5,456 nucleotides of DNA from Pseudomonadota bacterium (lineage in GTDB: Bacteria; Pseudomonadota; Gammaproteobacteria; Steroidobacterales; Steroidobacteraceae): the NCBI GenBank assembly GCA_021792815.1, contig JAJYTX010000235.1, positions 1 to 5,456 on the forward strand, written 5' to 3'. The translations under genes and the position numbers were made by a program. Of the stretch, positions 1-5,456 are shown in pieces (position 1 is the first letter of the stretch; every line of letters starts with the position of its first letter). The notes under the pieces are model-generated. The model saw only the letters and a list, made by a program, of their open reading frames with translations. It was not told where the DNA came from and searched no databases.

Positions 1-967
1 CAACGGCTTCTTCATCGTGAGCAACAACGGCTCGCTCGCCTATACCCGCAACGGCGCCTTCCAGGTCGATCAGAACGGCTACCTGGTCACCGCCTCCGGC
101 GACCGCGTCCAGGGCTACCAGCCGCTCGCCAACGGCGGCTTCAACACCGGCGGACTGTCCGACCTGCAGCTCTCGACCGCCCAGGTCGCGCCGCAGGCGA
201 CCACCACGGCGACCATGACCCTCAATCTGCCGTCGAATGCCACCCCCCCGGCCACCACGCCGCTCAACCCGAGCGACTCGACGAGCTACAACAACACGAC
301 CTCGCTGACCGTGTACGATTCGGTTGGCGCGGCGCATACCGCCCAGCTGTATTTCGTCAAGGGCGCGACCAACAACACCAGCAGCACCTGGGACGCCTCG
401 CTGTACGTCGACGGCTCGGCGGTCGGCGGCCCGCAGCCACTCACCTATTCGAGCTCCGGCACGCTCACCTCCCCGGCGAACGGCACGGTCAACTTCGGCT
501 CGTACACGCCGGCCACCGGTGCCAGCCCGATGAACATCGGCTTCAATTTCGGCACCTCCACCCAGTACGGCAACTCGTTCGCCGTCAATGCCATCTCGCA
601 GAACGGCTACACGACCGGCAACCTCACCGGCATCAACATCAGCCCCTCCGGCGTGGTGCAGGCGAACTTCACCAACGGCCAGTCGACCACCCTCGGACAG
701 GTGGCGCTGGCGAACTTCGCCAATCCCCAGGGACTGGCGCAGACGAGCAACACGCAGTGGCTGCAGACCTACTCCTCCGGCGCCGCGGTCAACGGCGTGG
801 GCGGCACCTCCGGATTCGGCACCATCCAGTCCGGCGCCCTCGAGCAGTCGAACGTCAACGTCACCGCGGAGCTGGTCAACATGATCACCGCCAGCCGCAA
901 CTTCCAGGCCAATTCCCAGATGATCAGCACCGCGAACCAGGACACGCAGGCCATCCTCAGGATCTGA
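1..967 (+). CDS. flgE: Flagellar hook protein FlgE, 3' part (5' end outside the window)
   Basis: FlgE polymerises outside the cell into the hook, the flexible joint between rod and filament, and is exported by the flagellar type III apparatus. The reading frame is open from base 2 and gives 321 residues to the TGA at 965-967. It opens with an NGFF...AYTRNG block, the conserved segment that in full FlgE follows roughly the first 80-90 residues, so that much is missing upstream. The GTG at 17 is an internal Val codon in this block, not a start. The middle (about residues 60-270) is rich in Asn, Thr, Ser and Gly, as expected for the surface-exposed FlaE-type hook domains. The last 44 residues form the conserved C-terminal rod/hook helix, with SNVNV, ELVNMI and ISTANQ, and end in ILRI. 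Identity as FlgE rather than FlgG rests on the large variable central domain and the position just before flgF. The gene appears intact within the window. Confidence 0.96.
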   Translation, partial: NGFFIVSNNGSLAYTRNGAFQVDQNGYLVTASGDRVQGYQPLANGGFNTGGLSDLQLSTAQVAPQATTTATMTLNLPSNATPPATTPLNPSDSTSYNNTTSLTVYDSVGAAHTAQLYFVKGATNNTSSTWDASLYVDGSAVGGPQPLTYSSSGTLTSPANGTVNFGSYTPATGASPMNIGFNFGTSTQYGNSFAVNAISQNGYTTGNLTGINISPSGVVQANFTNGQSTTLGQVALANFANPQGLAQTSNTQWLQTYSSGAAVNGVGGTSGFGTIQSGALEQSNVNVTAELVNMITASRNFQANSQMISTANQDTQAILRI

Positions 968-981
968 TCCGGACCCGGGCC

Positions 982-986
982 GGGAG
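982..986 (+). promoter_or_regulatory. Ribosome binding site of flgF (GGGAG)
   Basis: A GGGAG purine run ends 6 bases before the GTG at 993 and supports that start. It sits in the 25-base flgE-flgF gap. Its GGG is also the 3' arm of a possible short hairpin (974-977 CCCG with 981-984 CGGG). Confidence 0.6.
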
Positions 987-992
987 ACGCAG

Positions 993-1733
993 GTGAACAA
1001 GTCGCTGTACGTGGCCATGACGGGCGCCCAGGAGCTGCTCAACGCCCAGGCGGTCAACAACTTCAACCTGGCGAACGCCAACACCGTCGGGTTCAAGGCG
1101 GAGCTGTCGGCCTTCCAGAGCCAGGCGACGCTCGGCAGCGGCTATGCGTCGCGGGTCTATGCCACGGCCAACACCAACGGCTGGGACAGCGCCTCCGGAT
1201 CGATGATCAGCACCGGCCGGCCGCTCGATGTGGCCGTCCAGGGCCCGGGATTCATCGCCGTGCAGGGACCGAACGGCCAGGAGGCCTACACCCGCAACGG
1301 CGACCTGCACGTCGAGGCGAGCGGCATGCTGGTGACCAGCACCGGCCAGCTGGTGCTCGGTGACAGCGGCCCGATCAGCGTGCCGCCGAGCGCCTCGGTG
1401 CGCATCGGCGCCGATGGCACGGTCTCGGTGGTGCCGCTCGGCCAGAGCCCCGACACCCTGGCCACGGTCGGACGCATCAAGCTGGTCAATCCGCCGGCCT
1501 CGAGCCTGACGCGCCAGCCCGATGAGCTGTTCGTGATGGCGAACGGCGGCACGGCGCCGGCGGACGCCACCGTCCGGCTCGCCTCCGGAGTGCTCGAATC
1601 GAGCAATGTCGATGTGGCCAATGCGATGGTGAACATGATCGATCTGGCGCGCAGCTTCGAGCTGCAGGTCAAGGTCATGAAAGCCGACAAGGGCAATTCG
1701 GCGGCTTCGAGCCAGCTGCTGCAGCCCGGTTAA
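993..1733 (+). CDS. flgF: Flagellar proximal rod protein FlgF
   Basis: FlgF is a rod subunit placed between the proximal rod proteins (FlgB/FlgC) and the distal rod (FlgG). It is exported by the flagellar type III system and lacks a cleavable signal peptide. The 246-residue product matches the usual length (about 250). The N-terminal helix carries LYVAMTGA (5-12) and the rod-family box NLANANTVGFKAEL (25-38). The central block has RPLDVAVQGPGF (76-87) and AYTRNG (98-103). The C-terminal helix has SGVLESSNVDV (198-208) followed by MVNMIDLARSFELQVKVM. From memory of the families it resembles Salmonella FlgF more than Pseudomonas FlgF, for example in the QAV..NLAN and SGVLE.SNV segments. The start is GTG with a GGGAG site 6 bases upstream. 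It lies 25 bases after flgE and 26 before flgG, consistent with co-transcription. No frameshift or missing box is visible. Confidence 0.96.
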   Translation: MNKSLYVAMTGAQELLNAQAVNNFNLANANTVGFKAELSAFQSQATLGSGYASRVYATANTNGWDSASGSMISTGRPLDVAVQGPGFIAVQGPNGQEAYTRNGDLHVEASGMLVTSTGQLVLGDSGPISVPPSASVRIGADGTVSVVPLGQSPDTLATVGRIKLVNPPASSLTRQPDELFVMANGGTAPADATVRLASGVLESSNVDVANAMVNMIDLARSFELQVKVMKADKGNSAASSQLLQPG

Positions 1734-1747
1734 CCTAGCGACAGCAC

Positions 1748-1752
1748 GAGGG
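1748..1752 (+). promoter_or_regulatory. Ribosome binding site of flgG (GAGGG)
   Basis: GAGGG lies 7 bases before the ATG at 1760, in the 26-base gap after flgF. It is one of the better Shine-Dalgarno matches in the window, fitting a protein needed in more copies than FlgF. Confidence 0.65.
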
Positions 1753-1759
1753 TATTTCT

Positions 1760-2545
1760 ATGGACGCAGCTTTGTGGGCCGCCAAGACCGGTCTTGACGC
1801 GCAGAACACCGAGATGTCGGTCATCGCCAACAACCTGGCGAACGTCAACACCACGGGGTTCAAGCGCGATCGCGCCGTGTTCGAGGATCTGCTCTACCAG
1901 AACAAGGGGCAGGTGGGCGCGAACACCACGCAGTCGACGCAGTCGCCTTCTGGCCTGTCGATCGGCACCGGCGTGCGCCTGGTGGCCACCGAGAAGAACT
2001 ACAGCCAGGGCAGCCTGACCCAGACGGGCAATCCGCTCGACCTCGCCATCCAGGGACAGGGTTTCTTCCAGATCCAGATGCCCGACGGCACGCTCGCCTA
2101 TACCCGCGACGGCAGCTTCCAGGTGAATTCTCAGGGCCAGCTGGTGAGCGCGAGCGGCTACGTGGTGCAGCCCGGCATCACCATCCCGCAGGGCGCGCAG
2201 AGCGTGACCATCGGCACCGACGGCACTGTGAGCGTGCTGCTGCCGGGGCAGTCGACCCCGAGCCAGGTGGGTCAGATCCAGCTCGCGAACTTCATCAATC
2301 CGACCGGCCTGCAGCCGGTCGGCAACAACCTGCTGCTGCAGTCCGCGGCGAGCGGCTCGCCGCAGACCGGCAGCCCCGGCACGAACGGTCTCGGCACCGT
2401 CGGCCAGGGAGAGCTCGAGGCCTCGAACGTGGACGTGGTCCAGTCGCTGGTCGACATGATCGAGACCCAGCGCGCGTACGAGATGAATTCCAAGGCGATC
2501 TCCACGGTGTCGCAGATGCTGCAGTACGCGACCCAGAACATGTGA
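1760..2545 (+). CDS. flgG: Flagellar distal rod protein FlgG
   Basis: FlgG forms the distal rod, the rigid drive shaft that passes through the P- and L-rings. The 261-residue product has the family's usual length (260-261). The N-terminal helix contains [11 protein letters not shown] (5-15), then the rod box [24 protein letters not shown] (24-47). Residues about 48-66 are the FlgG-specific stretch that in Salmonella stiffens the rod compared with the hook. It is followed by [12 protein letters not shown] (64-75), which separates FlgG from FlgE and FlgF. The core has LAIQGQGFF (95-103) and [10 protein letters not shown] (113-122), and the C-terminus has [29 protein letters not shown] (221-249). 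The ATG start has a GAGGG site. The stop codon overlaps the GAGG ribosome site of flgH, so translation of the two genes is probably linked. Intact, with no anomalies. Confidence 0.98.
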   Translation: MDAALWAAKTGLDAQNTEMSVIANNLANVNTTGFKRDRAVFEDLLYQNKGQVGANTTQSTQSPSGLSIGTGVRLVATEKNYSQGSLTQTGNPLDLAIQGQGFFQIQMPDGTLAYTRDGSFQVNSQGQLVSASGYVVQPGITIPQGAQSVTIGTDGTVSVLLPGQSTPSQVGQIQLANFINPTGLQPVGNNLLLQSAASGSPQTGSPGTNGLGTVGQGELEASNVDVVQSLVDMIETQRAYEMNSKAISTVSQMLQYATQNM

Positions 2546-2547
2546 GG
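2544..2547 (+). promoter_or_regulatory. Ribosome binding site of flgH (GAGG) overlapping the flgG stop
   Basis: GAGG includes the last two bases of the flgG TGA and lies 6 bases before the GTG at 2554. It decides that start over the in-frame GTG at 2542, which has no purine-rich sequence at the right distance. Ribosomes finishing flgG would stop on this site, favouring re-initiation. Confidence 0.55.
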
Positions 2548-2553
2548 CACAGC

Positions 2554-3237
2554 GTGACCGCCCATCGTCGCAAACTGCGTATCTGGCTGGCTTTGCTCGG
2601 CGCATGCCTGCTCGGCGCCTGTGCCACACAGCCGCCTCTGAAGTACGATCAGGCTTTCGACATGCCGAAGATCCCCGTGCCGCGGCCGGATGGCGCCATC
2701 TTCCATGCCAACTACGATGGCGGCGGGTTGTTCGAGAACCCCACTGCACACAACGTCGGCGACACCGTCACGGTGCTGCTCAACGAGTCGACCGCCGCAT
2801 CGAACAAGTCGGCCACCGACACCTCCAAGAGCACCAAGGACTCGATGTCCGCGCCGTCGCTGCTCGGCATTCCGATGAGCATCCACGGACACTCGTTCCT
2901 CAGCGGCTCGATCAACAATGCCAATGCGTTCAGCGGCGCCGGCGACAGCACCCAGAGCGACAGCCTGGTGGGCGCGATCACGGTGACCGTCGTCAGACGG
3001 CTGCCGAACGGCAATCTGCTGGTGCGGGGCCAGACGGAGATGCAGATCAATCAGTCGGATGAATATGTCCGCCTGCAGGGCATCATCCGCCCGATCGACA
3101 TCTCCGCGGCCAATACGATTTCCTCGCAGCAGGTGGCCGACGCGCGCATCGCGTACGGCCAGAGCGGAGCGCTGAGCGACGCCAACCGCCCCGGACTGCT
3201 GTCGCGCTTCTTCAACCTCCCGTGGCTGCCCTTCTGA
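2554..3237 (+). CDS. flgH: Flagellar L-ring lipoprotein FlgH
   Basis: FlgH is an outer-membrane lipoprotein that assembles into the L-ring, the bushing around the distal rod. From the GTG at 2554 it has 227 residues; Salmonella/E. coli FlgH has 232. The N-terminus has a basic n-region (HRRKLR, 4-9), a hydrophobic stretch and two successive lipoboxes, LLGAC ending at Cys18 and LLGAC ending at Cys23. Cys23 is the likelier lipidated residue because the h-region before it has a normal length. The mature part shows the family landmarks DGAIF (46-50), [14 protein letters not shown] (67-80), the [20 protein letters not shown] segment (141-160), [16 protein letters not shown] (165-180), and [16 protein letters not shown] (187-202) with the C-terminal RFF (218-220). 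The alternative GTG at 2542 would add four residues and overlap flgG by 4 bases, but lacks a ribosome site. The gap to flgI is only 5 bases. Confidence 0.96.
   Translation: MTAHRRKLRIWLALLGACLLGACATQPPLKYDQAFDMPKIPVPRPDGAIFHANYDGGGLFENPTAHNVGDTVTVLLNESTAASNKSATDTSKSTKDSMSAPSLLGIPMSIHGHSFLSGSINNANAFSGAGDSTQSDSLVGAITVTVVRRLPNGNLLVRGQTEMQINQSDEYVRLQGIIRPIDISAANTISSQQVADARIAYGQSGALSDANRPGLLSRFFNLPWLPF
2593..2622 (+). other. Tandem lipobox of FlgH (two LLGAC units)
   Basis: Two adjacent 15-base units (2593-2607 and 2608-2622) each encode Leu-Leu-Gly-Ala-Cys, and the units differ at a few bases. Either Cys18 or Cys23 could be the signal peptidase II acceptor. Cys23 is preferred because of h-region length. 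Confidence 0.75.
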
Positions 3238-3240
3238 GAG
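3236..3240 (+). promoter_or_regulatory. Possible ribosome binding site of flgI (GAGAG)
   Basis: GAGAG starts inside the flgH stop codon. It is close (2 bases) to the ATG at 3243 and better spaced (8 bases) for the in-frame GTG at 3249. It therefore supports a start at 3243 or 3249 and argues against the GTG at 3222, which is preceded by pyrimidine-rich sequence. Coupling to flgH termination is likely. Confidence 0.4.
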
Positions 3241-3242
3241 AC

Positions 3243-3356
3243 ATGAGCGTGAACCTGCCGTACCGCACCTGGCGCCCCGGACATGACACGCTGCTGCGCG
3301 TCTACCTGGTGCTCACCCTGCTGCTGCTGCTGATCGCCTGCGGCCCCGCGCGCGCC
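3243..3356 (+). other. Sec signal peptide of FlgI
   Basis: Codons 1-38. The n-region is unusually long (about 19 residues, with Arg8, Arg11 and Arg19). The h-region contains a run of five identical CTG codons (3318-3332), then Ile-Ala-Cys-Gly-Pro and the Ala-Arg-Ala cleavage motif before Glu39. The competing signal peptidase II-like motif Leu-Ile-Ala-Cys33 lies five residues before the predicted cut. Confidence 0.8.
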
Positions 3357-4397
3357 GAGCGCGTGCGTGATCTGGCGTCGGTCGCCGGCGTGCGCAACAA
3401 CCAGCTGGTCGGCTACGGCATCGTGGTGGGCCTCGATGGCACCGGCGATCAGACCACGCAGACGCCTTTCACGGTGCAGAGCATCGAGAACATGCTGGAG
3501 AAATTCGGCGTGACTCTGCCCGCCAATGCCAACCCGCAGCTGAAGAACGTCGCCGCCGTGACCGTGCACGCCACCCTGCCGCCGTTCGCCCAGCCCGGCC
3601 AGACCATCGATGTGACCGTGTCCTCGATCGGCAACGCCACCAGCCTGCGCGGCGGCAGCCTGCTGATGGCGCCGCTGCGCGGCGCGGACGGACAGGTGTA
3701 CGCCATCGCCCAGGGCAGCATCCTGGTGAGCGGCTTCGGTGCCCAGGGCGCCGACGGCTCGAGCGTAACGGTCAACATCCCGAGCAGCGGCCGCATCCCC
3801 AACGGCGCGACCGTGGAGCGCGCGGTGCCGACGAATTTCGACACTCGTCCCTACGTGACCCTCAACCTCGATACCCCGAGCTTCACCACCGCGACCCGCC
3901 TGACCGACCTCATCAACAAGACGTTCGGGACGGGCACCGCCGCGGCGCTCGATGCCGTCTCGGTGCGGGTGCGAGCGCCGATGAACCCCACGCAGCGCAC
4001 CGCCTACGTCGCGACGCTGCAGAACCTGAACGTCACGCCGGGCACGCCGCCGGCGCGGGTGATCATCAATTCGCGCACCGGCACGGTGGTGATCAGCTCG
4101 CAGGTGCGGGTGATGCCGGCGGCCGTCTCGAGCGGCTCGCTGTCGGTGACCATCACCGAGAACTACGGCGTGAGCCAGCCCAATCCGTTCGCGGCCGGCA
4201 GCACCCAGGTGGTGCCGCACAGCTCGATCGACATCCGGCAGCAGAAGGCGCACATGTTCAAGTTCCCCGCCGGGGTGAACCTCGATCAGATCGTGCGCGC
4301 GGTGAACTCCGTGGGCGCCACCCCGAGCGATCTGGTGGCCATTCTCGAGGCACTGAAGGAGGCGGGCGCGCTGCACGCGCAGCTCATTGTCATATGA
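3243..4397 (+). CDS. flgI: Flagellar P-ring protein FlgI
   Basis: FlgI is secreted to the periplasm by Sec and polymerises around the rod in the peptidoglycan layer as the P-ring. From the ATG at 3243 it has 384 residues. The signal peptide has basic Arg8, Arg11 and Arg19, a Leu-rich h-region (20-32) and an ARA cleavage motif (36-38). Mature protein would start at Glu39 and be about 346 residues, as in enteric FlgI. Mature landmarks are [81 protein letters not shown] and [12 protein letters not shown], plus a C-terminal block with [30 protein letters not shown]. The start could also be GTG 3249; GTG 3222 would overlap flgH and add seven residues without a ribosome site. Oddities: a lipobox-like LIAC inside the signal peptide, and no cysteine in the mature chain. 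The last bases overlap the flgJ start. Confidence 0.96.
   Translation: MSVNLPYRTWRPGHDTLLRVYLVLTLLLLLIACGPARAERVRDLASVAGVRNNQLVGYGIVVGLDGTGDQTTQTPFTVQSIENMLEKFGVTLPANANPQLKNVAAVTVHATLPPFAQPGQTIDVTVSSIGNATSLRGGSLLMAPLRGADGQVYAIAQGSILVSGFGAQGADGSSVTVNIPSSGRIPNGATVERAVPTNFDTRPYVTLNLDTPSFTTATRLTDLINKTFGTGTAAALDAVSVRVRAPMNPTQRTAYVATLQNLNVTPGTPPARVIINSRTGTVVISSQVRVMPAAVSSGSLSVTITENYGVSQPNPFAAGSTQVVPHSSIDIRQQKAHMFKFPAGVNLDQIVRAVNSVGATPSDLVAILEALKEAGALHAQLIVI
4394..4397 (+). promoter_or_regulatory. flgI-flgJ ATGA start-stop overlap
   Basis: The flgJ ATG (4394-4396) overlaps the flgI TGA (4395-4397). There is no purine-rich ribosome site 5-10 bases upstream of this ATG. Initiation of flgJ therefore probably depends on ribosomes terminating on flgI, which would tie FlgJ output to P-ring synthesis. 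Confidence 0.7.
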
Positions 4398-5443
4398 GGC
4401 TGCCCACCGTAGACCCCGGCCTGTTCGCCGATGCGCAGTCGATCGCGACCCTCAAACGCGAGGCGGCGGCGCACGATCCGCAGGCGCTCAAGACCGCCGC
4501 GCGGCAGTTCGAGAGCCTGTTCCTCGAAATGATGCTGAAAAGCGCCCAGGCGGCGAACTTCAAGGATCCGCTGTTCGGCTCGTCCCAGAGCCGCTTCTAC
4601 CAGGACCTCTACGATCAGCAGCTGTCGATCCAGCTGAGCAAGACCCATACCTTCGGGCTCGCGGAAATGCTGACGCAGCAGCTGCGCCGGCAGTGGTCGG
4701 GCGGCGGCGCCTCGGGTGGCGCGCGCGCCTCCAGTGCCGCGCAGACCCCGGGCCCGACCCGTCTCGGCGCCCCGACATCGGGCACCACGCAGGCGCCGGG
4801 CCGGACGAGCCTCCCCACTCCCGCCACCGCGAGCCCGCCGGTCGTGATCGGCGGCGCCGCGACCCCGGCCGCCGCCCACGCCGCCCAGGGTGGCCCGACG
4901 GTGAGCCCCACCGAGCAGACCGCCTTCGCCCGCGCGCTCTGGCCGGATGCCGAGCAGGCGGCGCAGCGCCTCGGCGTCAGCCCGGTCGGTCTCATTGCCC
5001 AGGCGGCGCTCGAGACCGACTGGGGACGCCGCCTGCCGCGCACGGCCGCTGGCGCCAGCAGCAACAATCTGTTCGGCATCAAGGCGGGCGCCGGCTGGGC
5101 CGGCGCGAGCGTCAGCGCCGGCACGCAGGAATATGTCAACGGCAGCGCCACGGCGGTCCAGGCGCCGTTCCGCGCCTACGGCAGCTGCGGCCAGTGCTTC
5201 CAGGACTACACCCGCCTGCTCAGCGGCAATCCGCGCTACGCCGCCGCGCTCGGCACGGGCAACGACATCGGCGCCTTCGCGAACGCCCTGCAGCAGGCCG
5301 GGTATGCCACCGACCCGGATTATGCCCGCAAGCTCACCGCGGTCGCCGCGACCCTGAGCCACACGCTCGGCGCCGGCAACGGCCCCGCGCCCCTAAAGCT
5401 TGCCACCCCCGTGCCGATCTCTAACGGCACCAGTACGCCCTAA
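4394..5443 (+). CDS. flgJ: Rod-capping protein and peptidoglycan hydrolase FlgJ (bifunctional)
   Basis: FlgJ is exported by the flagellar type III system. Its N-terminal part caps the growing rod and its C-terminal part cuts peptidoglycan to let the rod through. No Sec signal peptide is present, as expected. Residues about 30-100 are the rod-binding domain, with [18 protein letters not shown] (35-52), [11 protein letters not shown] (68-78) and [11 protein letters not shown] (87-97). Residues about 101-172 are a Gly/Ala/Pro/Thr/Ser-rich linker. Residues about 173-326 are a GH73-type beta-N-acetylglucosaminidase domain, with [10 protein letters not shown] (202-211), NNLFGIK (224-230), EYVNG (246-250), FRAYGS (259-264), NPRYAAA (279-285) and [13 protein letters not shown] (302-314). 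Glu207, Glu246 and Asp271 have the same spacing as residues reported as important in Salmonella FlgJ (Glu184, Glu223, Asp248), so the enzyme is probably active. Length is 349 residues against 316 in Salmonella, mostly through the linker and a short tail. A CGQC motif (265-268) precedes Asp271. Confidence 0.96.
   Translation: MRLPTVDPGLFADAQSIATLKREAAAHDPQALKTAARQFESLFLEMMLKSAQAANFKDPLFGSSQSRFYQDLYDQQLSIQLSKTHTFGLAEMLTQQLRRQWSGGGASGGARASSAAQTPGPTRLGAPTSGTTQAPGRTSLPTPATASPPVVIGGAATPAAAHAAQGGPTVSPTEQTAFARALWPDAEQAAQRLGVSPVGLIAQAALETDWGRRLPRTAAGASSNNLFGIKAGAGWAGASVSAGTQEYVNGSATAVQAPFRAYGSCGQCFQDYTRLLSGNPRYAAALGTGNDIGAFANALQQAGYATDPDYARKLTAVAATLSHTLGAGNGPAPLKLATPVPISNGTSTP
4694..4909 (+). other. 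Low-complexity linker region of flgJ
   Basis: Codons 101-172 encode an almost entirely Gly/Ala/Ser/Thr/Pro stretch with a few Arg and Gln and nearly no large hydrophobic residues, except around VVIGG (150-154). It joins the rod-cap domain to the glucosaminidase domain and is most likely a disordered tether. GC content is very high here, which also opens long spurious frames on both strands. Confidence 0.75.
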
Positions 5444-5456
5444 CCACCGTCAGCCA

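Noticed and set aside
17..19. GTG at 17 as the start of a separate gene
   Set aside because: The frame is open upstream to the window edge and the preceding codons (NGFFI) belong to the conserved FlgE block, so this is an internal Val codon.
2542..2544. GTG at 2542 (GTGA overlap with flgG) as the flgH start
   Set aside because: No Shine-Dalgarno sequence lies upstream of it, whereas GAGG at 2544-2547 is ideally spaced for GTG 2554. Not fully excluded; it would add only four residues.
1730..2749. Long minus-strand open frame opposite flgG/flgH (339 codons)
   Set aside because: Arg/Ala/His-rich sequence with no family features, fully covered by the real genes flgG and flgH. A codon-bias artefact.
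3222..3224. GTG at 3222 as the flgI start
   Set aside because: It is preceded by pyrimidine-rich sequence with no ribosome site, overlaps flgH by 16 bases and lengthens an already long n-region. ATG 3243 or GTG 3249 fit better.
3051..4376. Long open frame on the minus strand opposite flgI (441 codons)
   Set aside because: It lies wholly antisense to a well-conserved flgH/flgI coding region and has His/Arg/Gly/Ala-rich composition without recognisable motifs. This is expected from GC-rich third positions on the coding strand.
4387..5424. Second plus-strand open frame across nearly all of flgJ (345 codons) and a minus-strand one (4286-5362)
   Set aside because: The encoded sequences are Arg/Pro/Gly-rich and unlike any domain I recognise, while the flgJ frame carries all conserved rod-cap and glucosaminidase motifs.
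5444..5456. Terminator or flgK ribosome site after flgJ
   Set aside because: Only 13 bases remain, with no inverted repeat, T-run or purine-rich site, so nothing can be supported.
1..5456. Mobile element, CRISPR array, tRNA/rRNA or a novel system hidden in the window
   Set aside because: The window is covered almost completely by six collinear flagellar genes with gaps of at most 26 bases. I saw no direct-repeat arrays, terminal inverted repeats or RNA-gene features.

Overview
The window is a contiguous stretch of a flagellar basal-body/hook operon from a high-GC Gram-negative bacterium. All genes lie on the + strand in the order flgE (3' part) - flgF - flgG - flgH - flgI - flgJ. The presence of both an L-ring (FlgH) and a P-ring (FlgI) protein indicates an outer membrane and a peptidoglycan layer. 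The bifunctional FlgJ (rod cap fused to a glucosaminidase domain) in this gene order is typical of Gamma- and Betaproteobacteria. Strong G/C preference at third codon positions and a Salmonella-like FlgF suggest a high-GC gammaproteobacterium, for example one of the xanthomonad or nevskial/steroidobacter-like lineages. The genus cannot be fixed from the sequence alone.

Layout: 1-967 is the C-terminal ~320 residues of the hook protein FlgE, whose start lies upstream of the window. A 25-base gap leads to flgF (993-1733, proximal rod, GTG start). A 26-base gap leads to flgG (1760-2545, distal rod). Then come flgH (2554-3237, L-ring lipoprotein), flgI (3243-4397, P-ring) and flgJ (4394-5443, rod cap and peptidoglycan hydrolase). 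flgI and flgJ overlap by 4 bases (ATGA). The last 13 bases (5444-5456) hold no recognisable feature; flgK would be the expected next gene. No gap exceeds 26 bases, and I see no internal promoter or terminator, so this reads as one transcription unit.

How the genes work together: FlgF and FlgG build the rod. FlgJ caps the growing rod and cuts the peptidoglycan so that the rod can pass. FlgI polymerises around the rod in the periplasm as the P-ring, and FlgH forms the L-ring in the outer membrane. FlgE then builds the hook outside. The order of genes largely follows the order of the structure from rod/hook to rings.

Overall this is an ordinary, intact flagellar locus, and I found no undescribed system in it. 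The points worth a second look are small: a duplicated lipobox in FlgH, a lipobox-like cysteine inside the FlgI signal peptide, a cysteine-free mature FlgI, a CxxC motif beside the predicted active site of FlgJ, a long low-complexity FlgJ linker, and start-site and translation-coupling details.
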